DNA from: Amycolatopsis sacchari
Lineage (GTDB): Bacteria; Actinomycetota; Actinomycetes; Mycobacteriales; Pseudonocardiaceae
Direction of reading: 5' to 3'
DNA: 64,000 bases
NCBI RefSeq assembly: GCF_900114035.1
Contig: NZ_FORP01000025.1
Location: 1-64,000 of the forward strand
Each line of letters begins with the position of its first letter. The stretch's first letter is position 1. The position numbers were made by a program, and so were the translations under genes. Under the pieces are notes generated by a model that searched no databases, was not told the origin of the DNA, and worked only from the letters and a program-made list of their open reading frames with translations. Positions 1-9,943 of the stretch are shown piece after piece.

Positions 1-164
1 TGACCAACCCGAGGCACGCCCACATGGTAGAGAGAAAACCCCGCCACCACAGGAGCCCCGCCACGCGTGTCAGACCCCAACCCCCGCCTAACTTAGCGGT
101 ATTGGCCGGCGGGCAGGCTCCAGGATGATGGGCCCAAAGGGACCTCACCTTGGGGTGGGTGGTC

Positions 165-317
165 GAGTTGAGTGATCATCCCGTCGCCTGCGGTTTGTGC
201 ATATCACTTTGCTCCAGAGCCGCAAGCCTGGCATAGCAAGCGCGAGTCCCAGCGCATGTTGCGGCCCTGGCCCAAAGTGATCGCCCGGTTTCAGGCGACG
301 GGATGATCACCCAACTC
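165..317. repeat. 153-bp imperfect inverted-repeat (MITE-like or structured RNA) element
   Basis: The outer arms 165-190 and 292-317 are 26-bp inverted repeats with one mismatch. Pairing resumes inside at 203-211 with 273-281 (9 bp perfect) and at about 214-225 with 260-271 (12 bp, one mismatch), so nearly the whole element folds into one long interrupted hairpin. It lies in the 345-bp gene-free start of the window, downstream of the MarR gene that is read away from it. I see no ORF in it and no clear target-site duplication. A non-autonomous MITE or a structured terminator/RNA are both possible. The inverted repeat is directly visible; its function is inferred. Confidence 0.75.
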
Positions 318-345
318 TCGGGTGTACTGCGGGCCTGACGGCCCC

Positions 346-777
346 CTAATCCTCATCCACCAGCAGCGCTTCCAGCGCCACCAGGCCAGCCGCGAGATCC
401 CGCTGCAGCTCCTCCGGTAGGCGGTCGATGCGCTTGTTCAGCTCGTGCACCCTCGTGGAACGCACGCCCGACAGCATCCGCTCGCCGTCCTCCGTGGCCG
501 TCGCCAGCCAGGCTCGCCTGTCGATGGGGTCGGGTTCTCTCCGGGCGTAGCCGGACTCCACGAGTGACGCCACGATGCGGGACATCGTCGCCGCCGCGAC
601 GCCCTCCTTCACCGCCAGGTCGCCCAGCCGCATGGGGCCCGAGGCGACCAGCGTGGCCAGCGCGGAGATCGAACCGTGCCCCGGACCGGGACTGCCCGCC
701 TGCCGCAAAGATCGTGACAGCCTGCCCACCGCCAGGAACAACCGCCCGGCGACGTCCTCGGTCGTCGACGTGTTCAC
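346..777 (-). CDS. MarR family transcriptional regulator
   Basis: Predicted 143-residue winged-helix DNA-binding regulator. The central stretch (SGPMRLGDLAVKEGVAAATM, then SRIVASLVESGYARRE) is the MarR recognition helix region, followed by the wing motif DPIDRRAWLATATEDG. I chose the GTG at 777 because an AAGGAG ribosome-binding site lies six bases upstream on the minus strand; the longer reading to 861 has no such signal. It is followed 115 bp upstream by the end of thiG on the same strand, so it could be co-transcribed with the thiamine genes, but nothing links it functionally. Its ligand and targets cannot be told from sequence. Confidence 0.85.
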   Translation of the reverse strand: MNTSTTEDVAGRLFLAVGRLSRSLRQAGSPGPGHGSISALATLVASGPMRLGDLAVKEGVAAATMSRIVASLVESGYARREPDPIDRRAWLATATEDGERMLSGVRSTRVHELNKRIDRLPEELQRDLAAGLVALEALLVDED

Positions 778-891
778 CTCGAGCTCCTTCTGCTCGCCGT
801 CCCCCGTTGCCAAGAGTTCGGACCACGATACGTGCACCCCACGTCTGGGTACGGTGAACACCGTAATCCGGACGTTCTCGGCAACCCAGGG

Positions 892-1855
<964 letters not shown>

Positions 1856-2944
1856 CTACTTCTCTCCCAGCCGGTGTGGATCGGCCGCCGCCACGTGCGG
1901 AGGCGGCGGGGCGCCGCCGAGCAGGGCGACGACCGCGTCCGCCGTCACCGGTGCCAGCAGCAGCCCGTTGCGGTGGTGACCGGTCGCAGCCAGCACGCCG
2001 GGGCTCAGTTCGCCGATGAACGGCACGGTGTCGACGCTCGCCGCGCGCAGCCCGGACGCGCATTCCACGAGCTCGTACTCGTCGATGCTCGGGAAGATCC
2101 GTTCGGCGCCTTCCAGCAGCTCACGCACGCCCCGCGCGCTCACCGTCTCGTCGAACCCGGCCTCGTACTGCGTCGCCCCCAGCACGAGTTCCCCGTGGTC
2201 ACGCGGCACGAGGTAGATCGGCCGCCCTTCGACGACGCCCCGCACGGTGCGCGCCGGCGGCGGCAGGCTCGTGCGCCTCGCCCGCAACCGCAGGATCTCG
2301 CCCTTCAGCGGCCGGACCGCGAGCGCCGGGTGCAGCCGGCCGCTCCGCGCCCCGGCGGCGATGACGGCGACGTCGCACCGCACCTCACCGGCGAGCGTCC
2401 GGACCCGGCCGGGTTCGAGATCCGTCACCTCGTCGTCGGCGAACTTCACACCCCGCCGGACGGCCGCGGCCTGCAACGACCGCAGCAGCCGCCGGTTGTC
2501 CACCGCCAGGTCACCGGGCACGAGCAGCGCGCGGATCCCGTTGACGCCGGGCTCCAGCGCCCGCAACTGACGACCGGTGACGGACTCGACCTCGCGCCCC
2601 AGTGAGGCGAGGTATCCGGCGAGCACTTCCAGCTGCTCCGCGTCACCCCGGTCGAGCGCGACCACGACTGTGCCCGCGGTCGACAACCCGGGATCACCCC
2701 CGTCGCGGGTCAACTCCGCCGCGAACGCCGGCCAGCGCCGGAGCGACTCCTCGCCGAGGTGCAGCGCGGCCTCCTCACCGGGCCACGCCTCGGTGACCGG
2801 CGCGAGCATCCCGCCCGCGACCCACGAAGCCCCGCGGCCGGGCGAAGGATCGACCACCGTGACGTCGTGCCCCGCGAGCGCGGCGCGCCACGCCACCGAC
2901 AGACCGATGACCCCGCCGCCGATCACGGCTACTCGTTCGACCAC
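1856..2944 (-). CDS. thiO: Glycine oxidase ThiO
   Basis: FAD-dependent D-amino-acid-oxidase-family enzyme making dehydroglycine (iminoacetate) for ThiG. The N-terminus holds the dinucleotide-binding motif [13 protein letters not shown] followed by the acidic end of the second strand ([13 protein letters not shown]). The C-terminus has the FAD motif [17 protein letters not shown] prefer the GTG at 2944, ten bases after a GGGAG ribosome-binding site; a GTG at 2953 is in frame but sits against that site. The GGGAG is also the 3' strand of the TPP riboswitch, which gives a direct way to block translation when thiamine pyrophosphate is plentiful. Confidence 0.93.
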   Translation of the reverse strand: MVERVAVIGGGVIGLSVAWRAALAGHDVTVVDPSPGRGASWVAGGMLAPVTEAWPGEEAALHLGEESLRRWPAFAAELTRDGGDPGLSTAGTVVVALDRGDAEQLEVLAGYLASLGREVESVTGRQLRALEPGVNGIRALLVPGDLAVDNRRLLRSLQAAAVRRGVKFADDEVTDLEPGRVRTLAGEVRCDVAVIAAGARSGRLHPALAVRPLKGEILRLRARRTSLPPPARTVRGVVEGRPIYLVPRDHGELVLGATQYEAGFDETVSARGVRELLEGAERIFPSIDEYELVECASGLRAASVDTVPFIGELSPGVLAATGHHRNGLLLAPVTADAVVALLGGAPPPPHVAAADPHRLGEK

Positions 2945-2954
2945 AGAAATCACG

Positions 2955-3045
2955 CTCCCTGCGCCGGCATTATCCGGATCAGGTTCCACGGTCGGAGCGG
3001 TCGCGGCTCCCTCTCAGCCCGTGCCTCGGGCTCCCGTGCGGACCC
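2955..3045 (-). promoter_or_regulatory. TPP riboswitch (THI element) upstream of thiO
   Basis: Read on the minus strand it contains the two conserved parts of the TPP aptamer: CTGAGAG in the pyrimidine-sensing arm (about 3011-3017) and ACCTGATCCGGATAATGCC (about 2968-2986) in the pyrophosphate arm, closing with CAGGGAG. The closing strand overlaps the ribosome-binding site of thiO, which suggests translational control. A -10-like TATGGT lies just upstream at about 3051-3056. Confidence 0.95.
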
Positions 3046-3069
3046 CTCCACCATAACCCGTCGGCTACC

Positions 3070-3738
3070 GTGACGACCATGCCAGGGCTCAGCGGGGACC
3101 AGATCAGGAAGCGGCTCGACGAGGCACGGCTCTACCTGTGCACCGACGCGCGGCGGGACCGCGGCGACCTCGCGGAGTTCGCCGACGCGGCGTTGGCCGG
3201 CGGGGTCGACATCATCCAGCTCCGCGACAAGACGGGCGGCGCTCCCCTGGAGGCGAAGCAGGAGCTGGCGGCGCTGGAGGTGCTCGCCGAGGCGTGTGCC
3301 CGCCACGGCGCGCTGCTCGCCGTGAACGACCGCGCGGACGTGGCGCTCGCCGTGGACGCCGACGTGCTGCACCTGGGCCAGGACGACCTGCCGGTGCCGG
3401 TCGCCCGCCGCATCCTCGGCGACGGACCGGTGATCGGCCGCTCGACGCACTCGGTGGAGCAGGCGCGCGCGGCGGAGGCGGAGCCGGGCGTGGACTACTT
3501 CTGCACCGGCCCGTGCTGGCCGACGCCGACGAAGCCGGGCCGTCCCGCGCCGGGGCTCGACCTGGTGCGGGCGACGGCCGGGGCGCGCCGCCCGTGGTTC
3601 GCCATCGGCGGAATCGACGAAAAGCGCCTGCCCGAGGTGCTCGAGGCAGGCGCTTCGCGAGTGGTGGTGGTGCGGGCCATCACCGAGGCCGACGACCCGC
3701 GTGAAGCCGCCCGGCGGCTGGCCGAGCGGCTGCGCTGA
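3070..3738 (+). CDS. thiE: Thiamine-phosphate synthase ThiE
   Basis: Joins the pyrimidine and thiazole moieties to form thiamine monophosphate. A TIM-barrel protein of about 220 residues with the family motifs [23 protein letters not shown] and FAIGGID. The start is GTG 3070 or ATG 3079. No Shine-Dalgarno is visible, and a TACCGT -10-like box at 3066-3071 would put transcription start near 3079, so a leaderless ATG 3079 start is plausible (inference). It is divergent from thiO with only about 30 bp between it and the riboswitch. It ends 4 bp from the convergent gene at 3743. Confidence 0.95.
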   Translation: MTTMPGLSGDQIRKRLDEARLYLCTDARRDRGDLAEFADAALAGGVDIIQLRDKTGGAPLEAKQELAALEVLAEACARHGALLAVNDRADVALAVDADVLHLGQDDLPVPVARRILGDGPVIGRSTHSVEQARAAEAEPGVDYFCTGPCWPTPTKPGRPAPGLDLVRATAGARRPWFAIGGIDEKRLPEVLEAGASRVVVVRAITEADDPREAARRLAERLR

Positions 3739-3742
3739 CGGC

Positions 3743-4588
3743 TCAGCCGCTGGTCGGGGCCGCGCTCTGGGTCGGCGTCGCCGACTGGGTGGGAGTGGCG
3801 CTGGTCTGCGACTGCGTCTCCTCCTGGGTGGGCGTCGCCGACTCCGAGGTCGACGTCCGCGTGGTCGACGAAGGCGCCGACGAGCGCGAGCGCGACGACG
3901 GGGTCTCCGTGACCGTCCTGGTCGTGTCCGTGGTCGGCTCCGACCCGCCGGACTTGCCACCGCCGCCGACGACCTGGCTGAACGTCGTGCCCTTGCCGCC
4001 GGAGACCGCGTGCCCGGTCACGGACTCGAACCCGGTCAGCGCGAGCATGCCGATGACGAACGCCGCCACGCTCGTGCCCACGATGAGCGTCCACCGGTTC
4101 TTCCACCAGGGCTTCTTGGCCGGCTTCTCCGGCGCCGCCAGCACCGTCGTCCGCATCCCCGTCATGCCCGTCGCCCCCGGCTTCGGGATGTAGACCGTGC
4201 GCTGACCGGCGGCGGACTGCCCGGCGCCCGCCATCGGGATGTGCTGCGTCGGCTGTGCGGCGCCGCCCCCGGGTACCTGCCGCGTCGGCTGCACCAACGG
4301 GTTCACCGACGTCGCGGGCGGTTCGACGAACCGCGTCTCCTGGCGCAGTCGCGTGTCGTTGAGCGCCAGCATCTCCGCCGTCCTGCGCGCCGCTTCCTTC
4401 GTGCGTTTCAGCGAACGCAGGTACAGCTCACTGCCGATCGTCGTGATGATGCTGGCGATCCCCGCACCGGCGACCGTGCCGCCCACCCCCAGCGTCGAGC
4501 CCAGGAACGCGGCCGTGATCGCGGCCAGCGCCGACGCCACCACCTGTGCCGGCTTGAGGCCGGACTTCTCTTTTTCTTCCTCGGCCAT
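3743..4588 (-). CDS. Hypothetical membrane protein with Ser/Thr-rich C-terminal tail
   Basis: I do not recognise a named family. From the ATG at 4588 it is 281 residues: a charged start (MAEEEKEK), a hydrophobic glycine/alanine-rich segment (about residues 15-55), a basic stretch with many Arg/Lys, a proline/glutamine-rich linker, one clear membrane segment (about 165-185, WTLIVGTSVAAFVIGMLALT), then a Gly-rich and Ser/Thr-rich tail. The tail ends in repeated TPTQSA units, suggesting an extracytoplasmic low-complexity region. An earlier ATG at 4615 is in frame. Convergent with thiE. Confidence 0.7.
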   Translation of the reverse strand: MAEEEKEKSGLKPAQVVASALAAITAAFLGSTLGVGGTVAGAGIASIITTIGSELYLRSLKRTKEAARRTAEMLALNDTRLRQETRFVEPPATSVNPLVQPTRQVPGGGAAQPTQHIPMAGAGQSAAGQRTVYIPKPGATGMTGMRTTVLAAPEKPAKKPWWKNRWTLIVGTSVAAFVIGMLALTGFESVTGHAVSGGKGTTFSQVVGGGGKSGGSEPTTDTTRTVTETPSSRSRSSAPSSTTRTSTSESATPTQEETQSQTSATPTQSATPTQSAAPTSG

Positions 4589-4730
4589 GATTCCGATCTG
4601 CTCGCAGGTTGCCACGCCGTGATACCACGGTGTTCAACGTGTTAGTCGATCGAAATGCTCCCGGTGTTAGCAGTTTCGTGAGCCGCACCACGGCGTCTGT
4701 CCACAGTGGACTCGAATACTCACGGGTACT

Positions 4731-6206
4731 TCACCGGCCCACCTGCGTCGGCGGCCCGTCGACCGCGCAGTGCAGGCAGTGCTGCCCATGGTCTTTCCCT
4801 TGTGGCCCAACGTGTTCCGGCTTCAACACGGAGTTGCTGACGCCGAGCGCGAGCAGGCCGCCGAGCGCCGCGAGACCGGCGCAGACGACCAGCGAAACCC
4901 GCCAGCCGGCGGTGAGCGCCACGGGATCGGCGTAGGACTCCCCGGACAGCCCGGCGACCGCGGGCAACACGGCGATCGCCAGCAACGTGCCCGCCCGCGC
5001 GATCGCGTTGTTGACCCCCGAGGCGACCCCGGCGTGCTCGGCGGGTGCCGCGGCGAGCACCGTCGCCGTCACCGGTGCGACCACCGCCGCCAACCCGAGC
5101 CCGAACACGAGGACCGCGGGCAGCACGGTCCCCAGGTACGACGAGCCCGGTCCGACGCGCGTCAGCAGCAGCATGCCCGCGGCCAGCACGAACGGCCCCG
5201 CGACGAGCTGGAGGCGGGGGCCGATCCGCTGCGCGAGCGCGCCGGACCGGCCCGACAGCACGAGCATGACGACCGTGATGGGCAGCCCGGCCAGGCCCGC
5301 GGCCGTCGGCGAGTACCGCAGCGACACCTGCAACTGCAGCACCAGCAGGGTCATCACGCCGCCGAGCGCCGCGTACACGACGAACGTCAGCGCGTTGGAC
5401 GCCGTGAACGTGCGGTCGGCGAACATCCGCGGCGGCACGAGCGGGTCCGCCGACCGCCGCTGCCGCACCACGAACGCGGCCAGGGCGACGAGCCCCACCG
5501 CGCCCGCGACCAGCACCAGCGGGTCCGCCACACCCCGGGCCGGCGCCTCGACGAGCGCCGCCGTGACCCCGGCGAGCCCGGCCGCGCCCAGCACCGACCC
5601 GGTCACGTCCAGCCGCCCTTCCGCGGTCTCGTCGCGCGACTCGGGCACGTAGCGGCGGGCGAGCCAGACGCACGCGACCGCCACCGGCAGGTTGATCAGG
5701 AAACCCAGCCGCCACGACCACGCCTGCACCAGCAACCCGCCGACCAGCGGCCCGGCCGCCGCCGCGAGCCCGCCGAGCCCCGACCACGCGCCGATCGCCC
5801 TCGGCCGGTCCTCCTGCGCGAACGACGACTGGAGGATCGCCAGCGAACCCGGTGTCAGCAACGCGCCGCCGACACCCTGCAGCACGCGCGTCACGACGAG
5901 CATCGGCGTGGACACGGCGAGCCCGCACAGCAGCGAAGCCGCGCCGAACCAGACGACCCCGACGAGGAACACGCGCCGCCTGCCGAAGCGGTCGCCCAGC
6001 GAACCCGCGATCAGGATCAACGCCGCCAGCGCGAGCAGGTAGCCGTCGAGGATCCACTGCAGACCCGCCACCGAGGCGTCGAACTCCGCCCCGATCCTGG
6101 GCAGCGCGACGTTGACGATCGAACCGTCGAGCATCGCCATCCCGGACCCGAGGATGGTGGTGGCGAGGACACCGCGCGCCCGCGCGGTGCCCCAGCGCAC
6201 GGTCAC
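4731..6206 (-). CDS. MFS drug-efflux-type transporter (DHA2, 14-TM)
   Basis: A 491-residue major facilitator protein resembling EmrB/QacA proton antiporters. The N-terminus reads [17 protein letters not shown] and the loop 2-3 motif is [13 protein letters not shown]; motif C is present as [15 protein letters not shown]. About 14 hydrophobic segments can be counted. The tail after the last helix is unusual, with a His/Cys cluster ([10 protein letters not shown]). The GTG start at 6206 overlaps the dasR stop by 4 bp, so the two form an operon. Its substrate is unknown; the DasR context would allow an amino-sugar or natural-product link, but that is inference. Confidence 0.88.
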   Translation of the reverse strand: MTVRWGTARARGVLATTILGSGMAMLDGSIVNVALPRIGAEFDASVAGLQWILDGYLLALAALILIAGSLGDRFGRRRVFLVGVVWFGAASLLCGLAVSTPMLVVTRVLQGVGGALLTPGSLAILQSSFAQEDRPRAIGAWSGLGGLAAAAGPLVGGLLVQAWSWRLGFLINLPVAVACVWLARRYVPESRDETAEGRLDVTGSVLGAAGLAGVTAALVEAPARGVADPLVLVAGAVGLVALAAFVVRQRRSADPLVPPRMFADRTFTASNALTFVVYAALGGVMTLLVLQLQVSLRYSPTAAGLAGLPITVVMLVLSGRSGALAQRIGPRLQLVAGPFVLAAGMLLLTRVGPGSSYLGTVLPAVLVFGLGLAAVVAPVTATVLAAAPAEHAGVASGVNNAIARAGTLLAIAVLPAVAGLSGESYADPVALTAGWRVSLVVCAGLAALGGLLALGVSNSVLKPEHVGPQGKDHGQHCLHCAVDGPPTQVGR

Positions 6207-6931
6207 GGGGTGGTCAGGGTGGTGACGAACTTGTACCGGTCACCGCGGTAGATGGAACGGACGAACTCCACGGGCTTGCCGTCCGAACCGAACGAGTGCC
6301 GGGACAGCAGCAGCACCGGCATCCCGACGTCGGCGCCGAGCAGCTCCGCCTCGACGGGGCCGGCGAGCGAGGTCTCGATCGTCTCCTCGGCGCGTTCCAT
6401 CTGGACACCGAACTGCTCGCGCAGAACCGCGTACAACGAGCCGCCGCCCGAGATGTGCTTGCGCAGCCCCCGGAACCGGGACAGCGGCAGGTGCGTGGTC
6501 TCCAGCGCCATCGGCTCGCCGTCAGCGAGGCGCAGCCGGCGCATGCGCAGGATCTTGGCGCCGCTGCGGATGCCGAGCAGCTTCGACATCTCCGGTTCGG
6601 ACGGCAGCTCCTCGATCTCCAGCAGCTTCGACGACGGCTCGCGGCCCTGCGCCCGCATGTCCTCGGTGTACGACGACAGCTGGAGGCGCTGGGCGAGCTT
6701 GGGTTCCGCGGCGAAGGTGCCCTTGCCCTGCACGCGGTGCAGGCGCCCTTCGGCGGTCAGGTCGGCGAGCGCCTGGCGGACGGTCGTGCGGGAGACCCCG
6801 AAGTCGGTGGCGAGCGCACGCTCGGTGGGGATGGGCGAACCGGGGGGCAGGCTCTCCAGGAGGTCGAGGAGGTGCTGCTTCAACGCCCAGTACTTCGGTT
6901 CGCGCTGCCCGCGCGTGGGTGACTCCAACAT
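6203..6931 (-). CDS. dasR: GntR/HutC-family regulator, DasR-like
   Basis: A 242-residue regulator with a GntR winged helix (about 15-80; [20 protein letters not shown], then [10 protein letters not shown]) and a C-terminal UTRA effector domain (about 95-238). Stretches such as [20 protein letters not shown] and [11 protein letters not shown] match my recollection of Streptomyces DasR, the GlcNAc-responsive global regulator that is released from DNA by glucosamine 6-phosphate. The divergent SIS isomerase and GlcNAc-type kinase, and the dre operator between them, support this identity. It is probably autoregulated and is co-transcribed with the MFS gene. Confidence 0.9.
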   Translation of the reverse strand: MLESPTRGQREPKYWALKQHLLDLLESLPPGSPIPTERALATDFGVSRTTVRQALADLTAEGRLHRVQGKGTFAAEPKLAQRLQLSSYTEDMRAQGREPSSKLLEIEELPSEPEMSKLLGIRSGAKILRMRRLRLADGEPMALETTHLPLSRFRGLRKHISGGGSLYAVLREQFGVQMERAEETIETSLAGPVEAELLGADVGMPVLLLSRHSFGSDGKPVEFVRSIYRGDRYKFVTTLTTP

Positions 6932-7010
6932 GACCGACTCCCTCTTTCGACACGCCTCCCGGCGCGAGAAGAAACTACCCTTTCGCCCCGTCTTCCCGCC
7001 CGGGTTTAGT

Positions 7011-7026
7011 ATTGGTCTAGACCTTA
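7011..7026. promoter_or_regulatory. dre operator (DasR-responsive element)
   Basis: ATTGGTCTAGACCTTA matches the known dre consensus (ACTGGTCTAGACCACT-like); its centre AGGTCTAGACCT-type palindrome is perfect over GGTCTAGACC. It sits 80 bp upstream of dasR and 113 bp upstream of the SIS gene, in the divergent promoter region. Confidence 0.88.
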
Positions 7027-7138
7027 AAGGGGTAATGCTGCGAAGATGCGGGAAAACCTACCGGATTCCGGCCTCGGTTCGCCCTGGCGGCACGGTGCCG
7101 ACCACGCGCACAATCGCAGGAGCACGAAAGGGAGAACT

Positions 7139-8167
7139 ATGACCCGCCCCGGACAGCACATGGCAGCGGAGATCGCCGAGCAACCTGAGGTGCTGGCCGG
7201 CCTCGTGGCCCGGCGCGCGGAGATCGCCGAGGTGGCGCAGGTCATCGCCCACCGTCCGCCGCGGTTCGCGCTGCTGGCCGCGCGCGGGTCGAGCGATCAC
7301 GCGGCGTTGTACGCGAAGTACCTGATCGAGGTAATGCTCGGGCTGCCGGCGGGGCTCGTGTCCCCGTCGACCGTCACACTCTACGGTGCGCGCCCCGACC
7401 TGCGCGACGTCCTGCTCGTGTCCGTCAGCCAGAGCGGCGGCTCCCCTGACCTGCTGGAATTCACCGAGACCGCGCGCAAGCAGGGGGCGCTGACCGTCGC
7501 GGTCACCAACACGCCGGACAGCCCGCTGCACCGCGCGGCCGAACTGGGCGTGAACATCGGCGCGGGCACGGAGCGTGCCGTCGCCGCCACCAAGACGTAC
7601 TCCGCCACACTGCTGGCGCTGTACCTGCTGATCGACGCCGTGCGCGGGGGCGACGGCTCCGCGGCCGCCGAGCTGGGCCCGCTCGCCGAGCAGGCGCTGC
7701 AGGCGCCCGTGCAGCGCGCGGTGGACCGGTACCGCTTCGTCAACCGCATCATCACCACCGGCCGCGGCTACTCGTACGCCACGGCGCTGGAGTCGGCGCT
7801 GAAACTCGCCGAGACCAGCTACCTCGCCGCCCGCGCGTACAGCGGTGCTGACCTGTTGCACGGTCCCGTCGCGGCGATCGACGAGGACACCGCGGTGCTC
7901 GCCGTGACCGGCACCGGGCGCGGCGGTGCGGCGATGCAGGACGTGCTGAAAGCGGTTGCCGAGCGGGGCGCGGACGTGCTGGCGCTCGGTTCCGCGGCCG
8001 ACGACGTGCCCGCGGCGCTGCGGATCCCCGTCCCGGCGGTGGCCGAGGAGCTGGCGCCGGTGCTGGAGGTGCTGCCGGTGCAGCAGCTCGCGCTGGGCCT
8101 GTCGGTCGCGCGCGGTGGCGACCCGGACAGCCCGCGCGGCCTGCTGAAGGTGACCAGGACGCGATGA
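7139..8167 (+). CDS. SIS-domain aminosugar isomerase/deaminase (NagB-II-like)
   Basis: A 342-residue protein with two sugar-isomerase (SIS) domains as in the isomerase half of GlmS. Sugar-phosphate-binding segments are visible: ARGSSDHAALYAKY (about 50-65) and VSVSQSGGSPD (about 95-105) in the first domain, and TTGRGYSYATALESALKLAE in the second. There is no glutaminase domain, so it most likely deaminates or isomerises glucosamine 6-phosphate rather than synthesising it. ATG 7139 has a GGGAG ribosome-binding site 5 bases upstream. It overlaps the kinase gene by ATGA and lies under the dre operator, so DasR repression is expected. Confidence 0.85.
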   Translation: MTRPGQHMAAEIAEQPEVLAGLVARRAEIAEVAQVIAHRPPRFALLAARGSSDHAALYAKYLIEVMLGLPAGLVSPSTVTLYGARPDLRDVLLVSVSQSGGSPDLLEFTETARKQGALTVAVTNTPDSPLHRAAELGVNIGAGTERAVAATKTYSATLLALYLLIDAVRGGDGSAAAELGPLAEQALQAPVQRAVDRYRFVNRIITTGRGYSYATALESALKLAETSYLAARAYSGADLLHGPVAAIDEDTAVLAVTGTGRGGAAMQDVLKAVAERGADVLALGSAADDVPAALRIPVPAVAEELAPVLEVLPVQQLALGLSVARGGDPDSPRGLLKVTRTR

Positions 8168-9090
8168 GCTTCGTCATCGGGGTGGACGCGGGCGGCACGT
8201 CCACCCGCGCCATCGCCGTGGACGCGGCGGGCACGGTGCTCGGCACCGGCCGCTCCGGTGGCGCGAACCCCAACTCGCACTCGCCGTCGATCGCGGTCGC
8301 CCACCTCGCGGAAGCGATCGAGGGCTGCCTGTCGGGGCTGAACGTGCAGGAGGCAAACGCTTGCGTCGTCGGCATGGCCGGCAGCAGCAAGCTCACCGAC
8401 CCCGCGGTGGCGGAGCTGTTCGACGCCACCTGGCAGCGGCTCGGCCTCGGCGAGGTCCAGGTGCGGACGGATCCCGAGGTGGCGTTCGCGTCGGCGACCT
8501 CCGCCCCGGACGGCACGGTGCTCGTCGCGGGCACGGGGTCGATCGCGGGCCGCATCCGCAAGCGGCGTCTGGTCGCCACGGCCGGCGGTTACGGCTGGTT
8601 GCTGGGCGACGAGGGTTCGGCGTTCTGGCTCGGCCGCGAGGCCGTCCGCGCGACGCTGGACGCGCTCGCCGCCCGGCGCGAACTCGGCGAGCTGGCGCGG
8701 TCCGTGCTCGCGGAGGCGGAGGTGGAGACGGATGATCCGCTCCTGGCGTGGCAACAGCTGATCACGGTGGCCAACGCGGAGGCGCCGATCCGCCTCGCCC
8801 GGTTCGCCCCGCTGGTCAGCACGGCGGCCGACGCGGGTCCGATCCTCGACCGGGCCGCGGACCTGCTGGCCGGCCTCGCCCGCGAGGCCCGGGAGCCGGG
8901 CGAGGACACGCCGGTGGTGCTCGTGGGGAGCGTGCTGGCGGGCCCCGTCGGCGAGCGCGTGCGCGCGAAACTGGCCGGGCTCGACGTCCTGACCAGCACC
9001 GATGGCGTGCTGGGCGCGGCGTGGCTCGCCGCGGTCGAGGCCTACGGCGAGGGCGCCGTCAGGCCTGCTCCTCCTGCTCCGGCTCCTTGA
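8164..9090 (+). CDS. nagK: N-acetylglucosamine kinase-type ATPase (BadF/BadG/BcrA/D family)
   Basis: A 308-residue ASKHA-fold kinase. The phosphate-1 motif is VIGVDAGGTSTRAIAVD, the phosphate-2 region is VLVAGTGSIAG, and the glycine-rich GGYGWLLGDEGSAFWLG is typical of GlcNAc kinases in this family. It likely phosphorylates N-acetylglucosamine (or glucosamine) in the cytoplasm to feed the upstream SIS enzyme. Translationally coupled to it by ATGA. Its 3' end overlaps the convergent DUF3159 gene by 32 bp. Confidence 0.86.
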   Translation: MSFVIGVDAGGTSTRAIAVDAAGTVLGTGRSGGANPNSHSPSIAVAHLAEAIEGCLSGLNVQEANACVVGMAGSSKLTDPAVAELFDATWQRLGLGEVQVRTDPEVAFASATSAPDGTVLVAGTGSIAGRIRKRRLVATAGGYGWLLGDEGSAFWLGREAVRATLDALAARRELGELARSVLAEAEVETDDPLLAWQQLITVANAEAPIRLARFAPLVSTAADAGPILDRAADLLAGLAREAREPGEDTPVVLVGSVLAGPVGERVRAKLAGLDVLTSTDGVLGAAWLAAVEAYGEGAVRPAPPAPAP

Positions 9091-9775
9091 GCCGCAGGCC
9101 CGGATGGTCGTCGGGCAGGGTCCGGTAGAGCACCCAGCCGCTCACCGCGATCGTCAGCGCCTGCAGCGGCCACGTCAGCACCGTGCGCGCGATGCCGAGC
9201 GCGACCAGCTGGCCCGTCCACCACAGCGGCAGGTAGACCGCCACCCGCAGCAGGTACTGGCACGACCACGTCAGGCTCGCCCGTGAGTACGCGCGCAGCA
9301 GGTCCGGGTCACGGCGCCAGCGCGTCTTCTGCCCCAGCAGCAACCCGACGACGACCCCCAGCAACGGCCACCGCACCACCACGCTCGCCGCCCACAGCAG
9401 GGCGCTCGCGATGTTCGACAGCAGCTGGATCAGGAAGAAGTCCTGCGCGCGCCCGGTGTGCAGGGCGATCAGCGCGGCGACGATCACGGCGGCGAGGCTC
9501 ACCACGACCGCCCGCGCCTTGTCCCCCCGCACCAGCCGGAACACGCCCACGACGACGGCCGTCGCGATGGCGGCCGCCGAGCCCCACGCGATCGAGTTCC
9601 CCGCGATCAGCCAGCCGAGCACGAAGGCCAGCGGCGGCAGGCTCGCGTCCACCGCACCCTTGCGGCCACCGAGCACCGTGGCCAGCGACTCCCGCTCCCG
9701 CGTCCCTTGTGAGGTCACCCTTACATGCTGCCCGAAGAATCCCGTTCCGGGAACGTCCGGGGAGATCTTGCCCAC
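9059..9775 (-). CDS. DUF3159 family membrane protein
   Basis: Up to 238 residues with about six membrane segments, matching the actinobacterial DUF3159 family (conserved stretches GGRKGAVDASLPPLAFVLGW, HTGRAQDFFLIQLLSN and LLRVAVYLPLWWTGQ). Function unknown. The listed start is the ATG at 9775, but family proteins usually begin close to the GTG at 9718 (VTSQGTRERES), which I consider at least as likely. In mycobacteria members sit near housekeeping genes; here it simply converges on the kinase gene with a 32-bp overlap. Confidence 0.82.
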   Translation of the reverse strand: MGKISPDVPGTGFFGQHVRVTSQGTRERESLATVLGGRKGAVDASLPPLAFVLGWLIAGNSIAWGSAAAIATAVVVGVFRLVRGDKARAVVVSLAAVIVAALIALHTGRAQDFFLIQLLSNIASALLWAASVVVRWPLLGVVVGLLLGQKTRWRRDPDLLRAYSRASLTWSCQYLLRVAVYLPLWWTGQLVALGIARTVLTWPLQALTIAVSGWVLYRTLPDDHPGLRLKEPEQEEQA

Positions 9776-9943
9776 AGGGCGCCGCGCACGGCGGTAATAC
9801 GGAGGCGCGGGTGACCGACAACGTAAGAGACTGTGACCTCACGGGAAACCGACGGTGGCGCAGGTCGGGAACAGGAGTGCATCCTCGCGGTGTTGGCTCC
9901 TGGGGGGAACTGAATATCGGTGCTGGAGAGAGGGGATCGCAGC

